A stretch of DNA of 64,000 bases from Batillaria attramentaria (lineage: Eukaryota; Mollusca; Gastropoda; Batillariidae). Below, piece by piece: positions 35,590 through 46,763 of this stretch (positions are counted from its first letter, which is position 1; each line of letters starts with the position of its first letter). Location of the stretch: positions 5,459,501 to 5,523,500 of the forward strand of contig JACVVK020000001.1 of the NCBI GenBank assembly GCA_018292915.2, in the 5' to 3' direction. The notes under the pieces were generated by a model. It was given only the letters and a program-made list of their open reading frames with translations. It was not told the DNA's origin and made no database searches. Made by a program: the position numbers and the translations under genes.

Positions 35590-36395
35590 CAAATAAAAGC
35601 GACACAAAAGGGACAGAAACCACTTAACTTTGACAAAGGACGGCACAGGTCGACGTTTCGGCTTACGCCTTCTTCAGGACATAAACAAATGGGACATAAC
35701 TTCAACAAACAAGCAAAAGGTAACTCTGCGGACGTACTGACATACACGGCGCGAAAAAAAAAAAAAAAAAAAAAAAAAAAGGGTGGGCGAGAAAAGGACC
35801 AGAAAAAAATAGCAAAATTATCACAACACCCATCCTTAGGTGACAGAAGACCATGGACTGTGTGTGAAAAAAAAAAAAAATGTTGGGCAGAAAAGAACAA
35901 AAAAGAATAGTGAAAATTAGCAATCACAACACCCATCCTTTGGTGACAAGGACCATGGATTGTGTGTGAAAAAAGTTCAGAGGGTTATGTTACGGCTTTT
36001 CGTTCAAACCACCCGGGGCCTGACTTCCCAGGCGCTGAATAATGTGCGACTCCATGTCGCGTCTGTCTGTGGCGTCACCGTGCATAAGCCACAGGCCAGT
36101 TACTGTCATGTTTAAGATGGAGTGGCCTGCAGAATTGAAATGCACGGCAACGGGTTTTATTCTGTTGTGTCTGGTGTCGGCGATATGTTCAGCAAAGCGT
36201 GTTGCCAGGCTACGTCCAGTTTCCCCAACATACAGTTTGTGACATGCGGTACAGATGATGGCGTATATGAGGTTTGTACTGTCGCATGTGAAGTGGCGTT
36301 TGGTGGTCATTTTTCCTTTGGGGCCCTTGACAGAAGTCACTGTTGAGACATGACAGCAGGTTTTGCAATTTTGTTTTTTGCATGGAGTTGTACCA
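35590..36395 (-). mobile_element. PLE inverted 3' fragment
   Basis: Reverse complement of forward positions 41226-42027: the GIY-YIG end of the ORF (stop near 35990) plus 3' UTR. It differs from the direct copies mainly in homopolymer length (14 A against 11 T near 35867, 27 against 26 near 35754). It ends 45 bases short of the forward 3' end. Confidence 0.9.
35649..35680 (-). ncRNA. Minimal hammerhead ribozyme motif (inverted copy)
   Basis: Reverse complement of the motif in the direct copies, unchanged in sequence. Confidence 0.7.
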
Positions 36396-38512
36396 TTGTA
36401 TTTGATCTCATTCGACTGCTCCTACATGTGCTACCGTTTTGTCCGTTTCTACCCGTTGTTTTCTCACCTTAAGATGAACTGCCCAAGACAGCAAAACTCC
36501 TAATTAACAACAACATTAAACAACCAAAATTCTATCTGCTTCCAAAGATACATAAAGCCAACTCCCCAGGTCGCCCTATCGTCTCCGCCTGCAGCTGCCC
36601 TACGGAAAACATCTCACAATATCTTGATTATATCCTGCAACCCTTCGTCCAAAACCTGCCAACCTACGTCAAAGATACCAACCACGCCCTACAGATTATT
36701 GACACCATCAGTTTCAGTCCCACCCTGCTCTTCACTGTAGACGTCACTGCGCTATACACATGCATTCCACACACCGATGGGCTCAAAGCTCTAGAGTTCT
36801 TCTTGAACAAACGTCAAGTCAAAAACCCTCCAACCCATACCCTCCTCCGCCTGGCAGAACTGGTCCTCACCTTGAACACATTTGAGTTCAATGGTGAGAT
36901 ATTCTCACAGATCAGCGGTGTTGCCATGGGCACGAAAATGGGCCCATCCTACGCCTGCCTCTTCATGGGGTACCTGGAGTATAGAATGCAGTCTTTGTAC
37001 ACAGGCCCGGTCCCTGAGCTGTACAAGAGATATATTGACGACGGGTTTGGAGCGACCTCTCTTTCCGAAGAACAACTCCTGGAATACATCGATTTCTTGC
37101 GAAACTTCCACCCAGCCATCAAATACACGTACGCCATCTCAGCGACTGCAGTCAACTTCCTTGACATCTCCGTAAATCTTCAAAACGGTTCACTCTCCAC
37201 CTCAGTGCACTACAAGCCTACAGACTCACATGCATACCTGCATTACGATTCATCACACAGTCCTGCCACTAAACACAGTCTCCCATATTCACAGTTCCTT
37301 CGCCTTAAGAGGCTTTGTTCAGATTTAGAGGATTTTCAAGAACGTTCAGTTGAAATGTCGCAGTTCTTTATAAAGAGGGGCTATCCCCAAACCACCATTG
37401 ATGCAGCCCTTTTGAAAGTCACAACACACCACCATCCTAACACCTCTTCAAATACAGTTGCCCAGGAACGTCCGGTTTTCTCCATTCCATTTCACCCCCA
37501 TAATCTGTCAGTCCAACGTATCATCATGTCCAACTGGCACATTCTGTCGAAGAGTTGCACAGTTGGACAGACCTTCCACACCCCACCTCTTGTTGCATAC
37601 AAGAGGGACACCAACTTGCGAGACCTTCTGGTTCGCGCCAATGTCAGGCCCCACCAACCCCTACCCCCTGGTACAACTCCATGCAAAAAACAAAATTGCA
37701 AAACCTGCTGTCATGTCTCAACAGTGACTTCTGTCAAGGGCCCCAAAGGAAAAATGACCACCAAACGCCACTTCACATGCGACAGTACAAACCTCATATA
37801 CGCCATCATCTGTACCGCATGTCACAAACTGTATGTTGGGGAAACTGGACGTAGCCTGGCAACACGCTTTGCTGAACATATCGCCGACACCAGACACAAC
37901 AGAATAAAACCCGTTGCCGTGCATTTCAATTCTGCAGGCCACTCCATCTTAAACATGACAGTAACTGGCCTGTGGCTTATGCACGGTGACGCCACAGACA
38001 GACGCGACATGGAGTCGCACATTATTCAGCGCCTGGGAAGTCAGGCCCCGGGTGGTTTGAACGAAAAGCCGTAACATAACCCTCTGAACTTTTTTCACAC
38101 ACAATCCATGGTCCTTGTCACCAAAGGATGGGTGTTGTGATTGCTAATTTTCACTATTCTTTTTTGTTCTTTTCTGCCCAACATTTTTTTTTTTCACACA
38201 CAGTCCATGGTCTTCTGTCACCTAAGGATGGGTGTTGTGATAATTTTGCTATTTTTTTCTGGTCCTTTTCTCGCCCACCCTTTTTTTTTTTTTTTTTTTT
38301 TTTTTTCGCGCCGTGTATGTCAGTACGTCCGCAGAGTTACCTTTTGCTTGTTTGTTGAAGTTATGTCCCATTTGTTTATGTCCTGAAGAAGGCGTAAGCC
38401 GAAACGTCGACCTGTGCCGTCCTTTGTCAAAGTTAAGTGGTTTCTGTCCCTTTTGTGTCGCTTTTATTTGCTTAACTTGTAACCACTTCGCAGTCATTAC
38501 CGTTTCCGTTTC
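36396..38512 (+). mobile_element. PLE internally deleted direct copy
   Basis: Starts with the first roughly 70 bp of the element (TATTTGATCTCATTCGACTG), lacks about 21 bp after CCCGTTGTT, then jumps at CTCACCTT|AAGATGAACTG from the 5' UTR to the middle of the ORF, removing about 1.4 kb. The remaining frame (36473-38074) is preceded at once by an in-frame TAA and has no ATG at its start, so it is a broken gene. It keeps the YIDD motif, the GIY-YIG domain and the 3' UTR. Confidence 0.88.
38380..38411 (+). ncRNA. Minimal hammerhead ribozyme motif (deleted copy)
   Basis: Core CUGAAGA at 38383-38389, stem II GGC-GUAA-GCC with a GNRA tetraloop at 38391-38400, then GAAAC and GUC at 38401-38408. Stem III is only A-U and C-G with no loop; stem I is GUC (38380-38382) with GAC (38409-38411). 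Predicted cut after C38408. Hammerheads with nearly absent helix III are known in PLEs and are reported to work as dimers. Confidence 0.7.
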
Positions 38513-38937
38513 TATTTGATCTCATTCGACTGCTCCTACATGTGCTACCGTTTTGTCCGTTTCTACCCGTTGTTAACAGCTTGACTGTACCGTCTTTCTC
38601 ACCTTACGCCATTGTTTTCTTCCATGTATGTTTTTATCTCCGGCTTCCTAGTATTCTTTTTCATTCTTTTTGGTTTTGCAAGAGCTTTCATGTGTTTTCA
38701 AGCTCCTTTTGGTTAGTTTGGTCGTTTTTTCTATTACGCAGTTACCTCCCCTACTAATTATTTTTGTGGAACCGAAATTCATTCCCTCCTCATCAATCCT
38801 TTGTTTGTCAACTTAAGTAAATTTCAATTTCATTACATCGTTTACCTTCATTGTTTACATTGTTTTGCTATTTTCTTTCCCCCTTTTTTGTTTTTTGGCA
38901 ATATTGTTTTTGCAATTGTTTTAGTAACATTTTCAAG

Positions 38938-41631
38938 ATGCCTGCGGCTTCTAACTTCTCAAACTTTACTTGTAGCGTTCTTCGCTGTTTCTTTTTCTTG
39001 ACTCCCCTGATGCTAAGCCCGGCACTGGCGTACGCCAAAACCGTGTTCTGCAAAACAAAGACAGCAAGCCACCTGGCCTTTCTCCGAACATGTGTAAGAG
39101 ATGATATAGTTCCCAAAGGCTTCCAGTTGACTCATCACCCTTCAGACCACTCCAACCAAAGGCTCGCTTCTATCACAAACCGCATATTGCACAAAACTAG
39201 CTTTCAAATTATCAAGTCCCACATCCGTGACCTTCACCAGAAGATACTAAATTTAGACAAGCAACTCATCCAAGTAAAGAATCAAATCTCACAGGTGTGT
39301 GACTACACTACTGCCCTTTTAATCAAACGTATAGTCTCCACGCATAACCAACTGCTTTATCAGCAACTGCAATACACAAAACAAAAAAAGTTACATTTCC
39401 TTTCACAACACAAGAAACCTGACCATACCTCCTGTATGTCTAAACAAGAGGACAGTTCTTCCGTTCTTGTTCGATGCATCCCTGATACTTTAACCATCAC
39501 TGATCATGAGAAGTCGGTTCTAGGTAAGGGCCTGAAATTTGTGCCCCTTAAACCTACCACTAACAAATATGAAACAGTTCACCAGTGTGAGCGGTTTTTC
39601 CGTACCCTCCGCTGGATGGCCTGTCTAGGGGGAGTGCCTCGCAAGCCAGACGACTCACAGGAGGATATTTTCACTAAACTTTTCAAATCTCCTCCTAGAC
39701 GAGAGCCCCCACACGGCAAATTCAGCGACGTGGAACTTTACATCTCCAAATGTCACAAAGAAGTCCTGAACCTAAAACATAAACCCCTCCTCAAATCAAA
39801 CCTCACCAAAGAGGAACTCGCTGCGCTACGGTCCCTGCAGAAGAGAACTGACATTGTAATCAAACCTGCTGATAAGGGCGGAGCAGTCGTCGTCTGGGAC
39901 CGTTCCCTGTACCTCCAAGAAGCACACCGTCAGTTTTCTGATCCTGACTCATACGCTGCCCTTCCCGCTCCTACGTTACCTGCAGACCAAAAACAGGTCT
40001 CAACAACGGTCCTCCATTCGATCAAGAAAGATGAACTGCCCAAGACAGCAAAACTCCTAATTAACAACAACATTAAACAACCAAAATTCTATCTGCTTCC
40101 AAAGATACATAAAGCCAACTCCCCAGGTCGCCCTATCGTCTCCGCCTGCAGCTGCCCTACGGAAAACATCTCACAATATCTTGATTATATCCTGCAACCC
40201 TTCGTCCAAAACCTGCCAACCTACGTCAAAGATACCAACCACGCCCTACAGATTATTGACACCATCAGTTTCAGTCCCACCCTGCTCTTCACTGTAGACG
40301 TCACTGCGCTATACACATGCATTCCACACACCGATGGGCTCAAAGCTCTAGAGTTCTTCTTGAACAAACGTCAAGTCAAAAACCCTCCAACCCATACCCT
40401 CCTCCGCCTGGCAGAACTGGTCCTCACCTTGAACACATTTGAGTTCAATGGTGAGATATTCTCACAGATCAGCGGTGTTGCCATGGGCACGAAAATGGGC
40501 CCATCCTACGCCTGCCTCTTCATGGGGTACCTGGAGTATAGAATGCAGTCTTTGTACACAGGCCCGGTCCCTGAGCTGTACAAGAGATATATTGACGACG
40601 GGTTTGGAGCGACCTCTCTTTCCGAAGAACAACTCCTGGAATACATCGATTTCTTGCGAAACTTCCACCCAGCCATCAAATACACGTACGCCATCTCAGC
40701 GACTGCAGTCAACTTCCTTGACATCTCCGTAAATCTTCAAAACGGTTCACTCTCCACCTCAGTGCACTACAAGCCTACAGACTCACATGCATACCTGCAT
40801 TACGATTCATCACACAGTCCTGCCACTAAACACAGTCTCCCATATTCACAGTTCCTTCGCCTTAAGAGGCTTTGTTCAGATTTAGAGGATTTTCAAGAAC
40901 GTTCAGTTGAAATGTCGCAGTTCTTTATAAAGAGGGGCTATCCCCAAACCACCATTGATGCAGCCCTTTTGAAAGTCACAACACACCACCATCCTAACAC
41001 CTCTTCAAATACAGTTGCCCAGGAACGTCCGGTTTTCTCCATTCCATTTCACCCCCATAATCTGTCAGTCCAACGTATCATCATGTCCAACTGGCACATT
41101 CTGTCGAAGAGTTGCACAGTTGGACAGACCTTCCACACCCCACCTCTTGTTGCATACAAGAGGGACACCAACTTGCGAGACCTTCTGGTTCGCGCCAATG
41201 TCAGGCCCCACCAACCCCTACCCCCTGGTACAACTCCATGCAAAAAACAAAATTGCAAAACCTGCTGTCATGTCTCAACAGTGACTTCTGTCAAGGGCCC
41301 CAAAGGAAAAATGACCACCAAACGCCACTTCACATGCGACAGTACAAACCTCATATACGCCATCATCTGTACCGCATGTCACAAACTGTATGTTGGGGAA
41401 ACTGGACGTAGCCTGGCAACACGCTTTGCTGAACATATCGCCGACACCAGACACAACAGAATAAAACCCGTTGCCGTGCATTTCAATTCTGCAGGCCACT
41501 CCATCTTAAACATGACAGTAACTGGCCTGTGGCTTATGCACGGTGACGCCACAGACAGACGCGACATGGAGTCGCACATTATTCAGCGCCTGGGAAGTCA
41601 GGCCCCGGGTGGTTTGAACGAAAAGCCGTAA
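38938..41631 (+). CDS. Penelope-like reverse transcriptase with GIY-YIG endonuclease
   Basis: An intact 897-residue protein from ATG 38938 (AAGATGC, A at -3). The frame is open back to 38851, but only a TTG is available there. The enzyme copies element RNA at a nick it makes. An N-terminal Lys/Gln-rich region is followed by the PLE motif DIVIKPADKGGAVVVW, PKIHKANSPGRPIVS, catalytic Asp in FTVDVTALYTCIP (codon 40297), GVAMGTKMGPSYAC, the YIDD box (codons 40594 and 40597) and NFLDISV. After a linker comes a Cys cluster CKKQNCKTCCH and a C-terminal GIY-YIG nuclease: LIYAIIC, KLYVGETGRS (Tyr codon 41389), RFAEH. C-terminal GIY-YIG plus the upstream Cys cluster fits the Neptune/Penelope/Poseidon groups; which one is not resolved. 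All RT catalytic residues are present, so the copy may be active. Confidence 0.93.
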   Translation: MPAASNFSNFTCSVLRCFFFLTPLMLSPALAYAKTVFCKTKTASHLAFLRTCVRDDIVPKGFQLTHHPSDHSNQRLASITNRILHKTSFQIIKSHIRDLHQKILNLDKQLIQVKNQISQVCDYTTALLIKRIVSTHNQLLYQQLQYTKQKKLHFLSQHKKPDHTSCMSKQEDSSSVLVRCIPDTLTITDHEKSVLGKGLKFVPLKPTTNKYETVHQCERFFRTLRWMACLGGVPRKPDDSQEDIFTKLFKSPPRREPPHGKFSDVELYISKCHKEVLNLKHKPLLKSNLTKEELAALRSLQKRTDIVIKPADKGGAVVVWDRSLYLQEAHRQFSDPDSYAALPAPTLPADQKQVSTTVLHSIKKDELPKTAKLLINNNIKQPKFYLLPKIHKANSPGRPIVSACSCPTENISQYLDYILQPFVQNLPTYVKDTNHALQIIDTISFSPTLLFTVDVTALYTCIPHTDGLKALEFFLNKRQVKNPPTHTLLRLAELVLTLNTFEFNGEIFSQISGVAMGTKMGPSYACLFMGYLEYRMQSLYTGPVPELYKRYIDDGFGATSLSEEQLLEYIDFLRNFHPAIKYTYAISATAVNFLDISVNLQNGSLSTSVHYKPTDSHAYLHYDSSHSPATKHSLPYSQFLRLKRLCSDLEDFQERSVEMSQFFIKRGYPQTTIDAALLKVTTHHHPNTSSNTVAQERPVFSIPFHPHNLSVQRIIMSNWHILSKSCTVGQTFHTPPLVAYKRDTNLRDLLVRANVRPHQPLPPGTTPCKKQNCKTCCHVSTVTSVKGPKGKMTTKRHFTCDSTNLIYAIICTACHKLYVGETGRSLATRFAEHIADTRHNRIKPVAVHFNSAGHSILNMTVTGLWLMHGDATDRRDMESHIIQRLGSQAPGGLNEKP

Positions 41632-41936
41632 CATAACCCTCTGAACTTTTTTCACACACAATCCATGGTCCTTGTCACCAAAGGATGGGTGTTGTGATTG
41701 CTAATTTTCACTATTCTTTTTTGTTCTTTTCTGCCCAACATTTTTTTTTTTCACACACAGTCCATGGTCTTCTGTCACCTAAGGATGGGTGTTGTGATAA
41801 TTTTGCTATTTTTTTCTGGTCCTTTTCTCGCCCACCCTTTTTTTTTTTTTTTTTTTTTTTTTTCGCGCCGTGTATGTCAGTACGTCCGCAGAGTTACCTT
41901 TTGCTTGTTTGTTGAAGTTATGTCCCATTTGTTTAT

Positions 41937-41968
41937 GTCCTGAAGAAGGCGTAAGCCGAAACGTCGAC
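41937..41968 (+). ncRNA. Minimal hammerhead ribozyme motif (full copy)
   Basis: Same motif 3557 bases downstream: CUGAAGA at 41940-41946, predicted cut after C41965. Two direct motifs bracket one full element unit, so a read-through transcript could release a unit-length RNA. Confidence 0.7.
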
Positions 41969-42084
41969 CTGTGCCGTCCTTTGTCAAAGTTAAGTGGTTT
42001 CTGTCCCTTTTGTGTCGCTTTTATTTGCTTAACTTGTAACCACTTCGCAGTCATTACCGTTTCCGTTTCTATATGATAAGATTG

Positions 42085-42275
42085 GTTAAAAAGAACAAGC
42101 CACTGCACACCAGCAGCAGCCACTTCAAGCCACTATTACTGACGCAAGGCGTGGGCCTTCCCTGATACGCCCGAGACTGCTGCAGTTTGCATAATAATGG
42201 CTTGAAGTGGTTTTTAGTGATCCTAAGAATGTTATAAGTAAAATTGTGATTTTCCATGCGTTTTTAAGGGTTAAC
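42085..42275. mobile_element. TTAA-ended repeat, related to 63675-63810
   Basis: Runs from TTAAAAAGAACAAGCC to AAGGGTTAA. CCACTTCAAGCCA near the left and TGGCTTGAAGTGG near the right form an inverted repeat. The segment GCCCGAGACTGCTGCA...GGGTTAAC matches 63685-63800. Ends resemble the piggyBac-like TTAACYCTT. The PLE inserted just to its left. Confidence 0.5.
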
Positions 42276-42916
42276 ATAAATCGAACTTATGCCGGCTGCT
42301 GCGGGCCAACACTGTGACACGCTATGCACTCATGCTCAGACTAGTCGCCAAAGTCACAACAAAAACCTTTTCTTTTTTTTACCCCATTTATTGGACAGGA
42401 AAGGGAATATCGCAACATCGGAATTCCAAACTCCGAGTAGGACTCATCCCAAACACTGCCCATTGTCTACCTGCATTCACACTCCTCCCGTCCATTCGTT
42501 TGAAGCACAAAGCAGGAATGAATAAACTAATGCAGTCCGCCTTTTATGTCCACAACACTATGCACTTTCATATCAAAGGGGACGATTGACTGTATAGACA
42601 CCGTCTGTTTGCTTCGCACAATCAGACGTCTTTGTGCGCGCACAATTTGCGCACATTTGAAAATGTCTTCGTTTGGCAACAATCGGTAGGGTGGATCTAC
42701 TGCCATGTCCGGTACAATGTATGTGTTTAAATTACAAACACTCGACTGTTTCTGAAGTATGCGAGGAGCAGTCGATTCGACGTACAGATGGGCGTGCAGG
42801 TGAAGTTTGGGACTGCGAAGAAGACTTACAGTCCTACATGGACGACGGAAATGTGCATACAGTCACCTGACTGCATTTTTTTCTTTTTTATCCCCCCTCT
42901 CTTTTCCTTTTAGTGC

Positions 42917-42918
42917 GT

Positions 42919-42968
<50 letters not shown>

Positions 42969-43090
42969 GGTTTTGGATTTTTTTATTCTTCTTGTTGTTG
43001 CACCCTCTGAGTGTTGTTTTGTTTTTTGTTTGTTTGTTTGTTTGTTTGTGGTAGTGGTGGTGGTGGTGGTGGCTCTTTGTTTTTGTTTTG
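42917..43090. repeat. (GTT)n and T/G-rich low complexity
   Basis: (GTT)n at 42918-42969, then (GTTT)n and (GGT)n. Confidence 0.9.
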
Positions 43091-43477
43091 TTTTTCCTCG
43101 GTCGTATTATTCTGTTCTTTGAGATAATAATAGAAATGAAATTTGTAAAGTACACAATTCAACTCTGCTTAATATGCGTACGTTTAGACATGCGTACATA
43201 AAGGCCTGACTGGCCCCGTACGACGTCTGCACATAAACATTGATAAATCGATTTTCCTCGAATCGCCCGCCCCATCCCATCTATCCGCCCCCCACCCCCA
43301 CCCCACCCCACCCTCTTTATGTCCCCTCTTTACTTAGATAACTTAGATGACTGTCATGCGGGTAATCATTGTTTCATGTCAGTGTTCACTGTGTCACATC
43401 GGTACAGTGTCCCATTAGTATCGTATACTTTGTTTCTGCGTAGCGTAATCATCGTGTTTGCTGCTCGTGTGTTGCAG

Positions 43478-43636
43478 CAAAGACAGAAACGTTCTGTGGG
43501 TTCGAGGATCCCAACTTGTGCGGCTTCACTCAACCCAACGATACCTCGGATTTCTTCGACTGGGACTGGGGCAAGGGCAGCACACCGTCACGACACACCG
43601 GGCCTTCCACGGATCACACCTGCGCCACCAGACAAG
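43478..43636 (+). CDS. Secreted MAM protein, exon 2 of 5 (MAM start)
   Basis: 159 nt between TTGCAG and GTATAC, phase 1 to phase 1, residues 303-355. The split codon G|CA restores Ala. It encodes the MAM opening FCGFEDPNLCGF (C309, C317 are the first two conserved Cys) and then FFDWDWGKGSTPSRHTGPSTDHT, the classical MAM N-terminal block; one additional Cys follows in DHTC. Clear family match by motif. Confidence 0.9.
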
Positions 43637-44225
43637 GTATACAGGCCGAAGGACGCAAATACACAGGGCCTCAAAATGCCTAGATATTCCCTGTTAGCCC
43701 CAGGCATCATAGTCACCCCTAAAAATGCTTCAATTTGGAAACAATTACTACCATGAACAGGCCATTCAAAGGCACGCACCTGACAGGGGTTTAAAAAGAA
43801 CTGAACGTCTCCTTTCCGCTCAAGCCTCACTGGAGCAATGCACGTCTACTTTCTGTTTAGGTCAGAGAGGCAGTTCGCACAAATCCGCTTGCCTCACTTG
43901 TGTCCGACCTGTGCAAAAAGTCCCAGCTTCACTGACAGCTTGCCTCTTTTTGTGACCGCCTGGCATGCAACTTGACCTATATAACACGAAAATCACGCTT
44001 TTTCGTGGCAGCAAAAATCACTACAGACTAGCAAACTCGCCAAATACGGTACCCCCAGTAAACACCAAACATGACCCCACGGTCAATGGTGTCCTTATGC
44101 CACATGCTGCATCGCAGTTCTTGGCTATTTCTGGTGCATCACTATTACCGGGTGCAGTGCAGAGTTACCTGCTTTATAGGACAAGCAAGCCCCGAAATCC
44201 ACCACGAATCTTTAAACAAACAACC

Positions 44226-44370
44226 CCATTGAGTTCGAATCCCGGCTGGACGCCAAAACATTAATCTTTCCTTCCTCCCCCCCCCCCCCCCCCCACCCTC
44301 GTTGCCCCGTCTCTGATATCACCCCTAATACTTTTGGTAGAAAAGGATGTTGTATACACCGAACCATACA
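44226..44370 (+). mobile_element. SINE-A, diverged partial copy
   Basis: GAGTTCGAATCCCGGCTGG (B box), a C-run replacing part of the body, then GTTGCCCCGTCTCTGATATC and GGTAGAAAAGGATGTT. The head is missing. Confidence 0.75.
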
Positions 44371-44506
44371 ACCACTGACATTCACGAGTGACACTGAATG
44401 AAGACGAACCCCCCCCCCACGCACCCCCCCCCCCCCGCACCCCTCCCCCCCCCCCCCCACACACACACACATCCCACCGACTCGCCGCACTTAAAGCATA
44501 AGCGCG

Positions 44507-44513
<7 letters not shown>

Positions 44514-44538
<25 letters not shown>

Positions 44539-44543
44539 CTCTC

Positions 44544-44600
<57 letters not shown>
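44514..44600. repeat. (GC)n, (CA)n, (CT)n compound microsatellite
   Basis: Alternating GC from 44502, CA to 44536, CT to 44598. Confidence 0.92.
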
Positions 44601-44601
<1 letters not shown>

Positions 44602-45735
44602 ATCTGGAACCCTTCACTCATTATCTCGCAAATGTGATTGTTTTCCCCCCGTATCAGAAATTCTTTTTCTTTCAGGAAAAGGTGTAAATACACTGTCTAT
44701 TTGCACCTACTCTTACATACAATTTGCAGGTGCAACGACATCAAACGACTCAAGGTACACACAAACAGAGCCAACAGAAGTTAACTATTAAACACTTGAT
44801 GGAAGGGAAAGCTCTTCAGATGGGATTTAAACAGGGGTATGAGGGCTGAAGCGGAGTACGATTGGCAAAGAGTTCCAGGCAGTCGGGGCCAAGAAGCTGA
44901 ACGAGCACTCTGCGACAGTTTTCATGTTACGCTTAGGCATTTGGACAAGTTTTCATGTGCTTGAAACATTCAACAGCCAGCTTAGAAATTGAAGAGTTGG
45001 CTGAGTATCTGAGTTGTTACCTCAAACTGCTTTCTTGTAATGTGAACCTCCTTCAAGAGTTGACACATCTCTCCTGTGACACACTGGTTCTTTGACAGAA
45101 CAAATCTATTAACTCGCAACTGGATATGTTCAGGAACCACCCTCATCTCACCTTTGACTCTGGCAGCAAAACAGAGAGCAAAACAAATCTGCAATGTTCT
45201 ACTTAGCAAGATATTGAATAGCACAGTGTGCTGCACTACCCCCCGGCCAGTATTGCGGTGAAATAAAATAGAGGGTGGGTGGTCTTTCAGATTCATTCGG
45301 GGACCGTACTGAATTGAAAAAAAAGAATCCTCGGTTGTGGACTAAAGGACGGGGGTGGGTTTTAGATTAGGTAAAGGGATGGCGTTAGCAGCATCAAGTG
45401 CACCAGGGAAGCATGACGATATCAGATGTCAAGTGTCCTATTCTGTGTTTCTCACACGGCAACCCCCATTTAGTACCAGTGAATACTTTTTTCGGTTACC
45501 ATTCTCTTGGTTTCGTTTCAGCTTGTAGTTTTGATGTTTCTAGCTTCTGAGAAAAGCCAGTGTAAAGGTTTACCGCCTAACAGATCTCCTTTCACCTGGA
45601 GGGGTCACGTGCTCTTCAACAAGACGTCACTTCCTACTGTAGTGAGATCGCGATTTGTCAGACTATCATTATCAGTATCTAGAACGCACACAGCCTGTCA
45701 CGTGACAGTGTAACACAAAGCACTCTGATTTGCAG

Positions 45736-45887
45736 GTCACTTTATGTACATCGAGGCGTCGGCCAAAGGGCGTGGCAAGAACGCCATCATCTACTCTCCA
45801 CTGTACCGCGGCCTGAAGGAACAGTGCATCGACTTCTACTACCACATGAACGGCAGACACATCGGCACTCTTAACGTCTATGCGAAG
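45736..45887 (+). CDS. Secreted MAM protein, exon 3 of 5
   Basis: 152 nt, enters phase 1 (G|GT makes Gly355), leaves phase 0 at GCGAAG|GTAATT. Encodes HFMYIEASAKGRGKNAIIYS and then the third conserved MAM Cys, C385, in EQCIDFYYHMNGRHIGTLNV, the hallmark MAM core. Confidence 0.92.
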
Positions 45888-46224
45888 GTAATTCAGATTG
45901 TCCTTGTATCAGCAAAAAAAAAAAAGTAACCAAGTCAGTAGTCCTTTGTTTATATTCCACCACTCAAATGAACAGCGGCTGTATTCTCCCATTTTGCGAT
46001 GCAGATCCAGTTAAGTACAGTTCCAAGAAATCTGAATACACTGCCGAACAGTAAAGATTTTTGTTTACTTCCTCTGTTACAAAACGTATTACAGTTAATG
46101 CGTTGTTATTGGCTGGTAATTGGTTTCCTGAGGTAAGACGTCCTACATGTACACTCTCTAGGTCTCTGTCTAGTGTCATTGTCATTGAAATCACCATTTG
46201 CAATGACCAAAAGACGTAAAGCCT

Positions 46225-46340
<116 letters not shown>

Positions 46341-46763
46341 AAAACGCTGTGAACTCTTGACTGAATAATACACCCCCCCCCACCCCCCCCCCCCCCCCCC
46401 CCCACCCCCGGCAAATATCTGCGTAGTAATGTAGGTAAGGACGCACAACGTTTCGTCTGTAATGTAATTTAGTCCAGTCCTTTGAGAGTATTAGGGGATG
46501 CTTTAAGCCCGGGACTGTGCTTATCTTGAAAAGCTCTTAGGGTTGGTGGAATGTTTGCCTGTTGTAATAAGTAGCGCGCACCGGACAGTTTGTGTAAAGT
46601 GTACCAGAAAAAAAAAATGGAAAGTGCACACAGCCGGTTGCTAATAACGTGATTATTCTGTGTTGGTACGTACGTAGGTAATCTCTCATGTGTGTTGTTA
46701 GACCACGCTTGAAAAACCTACGTGCGTATTGCTAAGAGCAATTTTCAAGTAAGTGGAGCTCAT

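Larger units (their letters stand above)
35590..42072 (+). mobile_element. Compound Penelope-like element (PLE), 6.5 kb
   Basis: One insertion bounded by a 12-bp duplication, ATGATAAGATTG, at 35578-35589 and 42073-42084. Inside are an inverted 3' fragment (35590-36395), an internally deleted direct copy (36396-38512) and a full-length copy (38513-42072). Mixed tandem and inverted arrangement of truncated copies is typical of Penelope-like elements, in which the upstream partial copy acts as a pseudo-LTR. The shared 2.04 kb of the two direct copies (36471-38512 and 40028-42069) keeps a constant offset of 3557 with no difference noticed, so the insertion looks recent. Confidence 0.92.
38513..42072 (+). 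mobile_element. PLE full-length copy
   Basis: 5' UTR 38513-38937, ORF 38938-41631, 3' UTR 41632-42072 with two poly-T runs and a hammerhead motif. The 5' boundary is set by the start shared with the deleted copy (TATTTGATCTC) and the 3' boundary by the target duplication. Confidence 0.9.
43637..45735. other. Intron 2 of the MAM-protein gene
   Basis: GTATAC donor, TTTGCAG acceptor, phase 1. Holds a decayed SINE-A (44226-44370), C runs at 44278-44294 and 44409-44458, and (CA)n/(CT)n at 44514-44600. At about 44760-45000 a segment with GAGTTCCAGGCAGTCGGGGC looks repetitive but is unassigned. Confidence 0.75.

Noticed and set aside
36803..38074. Independent gene in the deleted PLE copy
   Set aside because: It is the 3' part of the PLE ORF after an internal deletion; the apparent start is a TTG inside the RT domain, with an in-frame TAA at 36470-36472.
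38851..38937. N-terminal extension of the PLE protein
   Set aside because: It starts only at a TTG codon and reads as hydrophobic UTR translation; the first ATG with good context is 38938.
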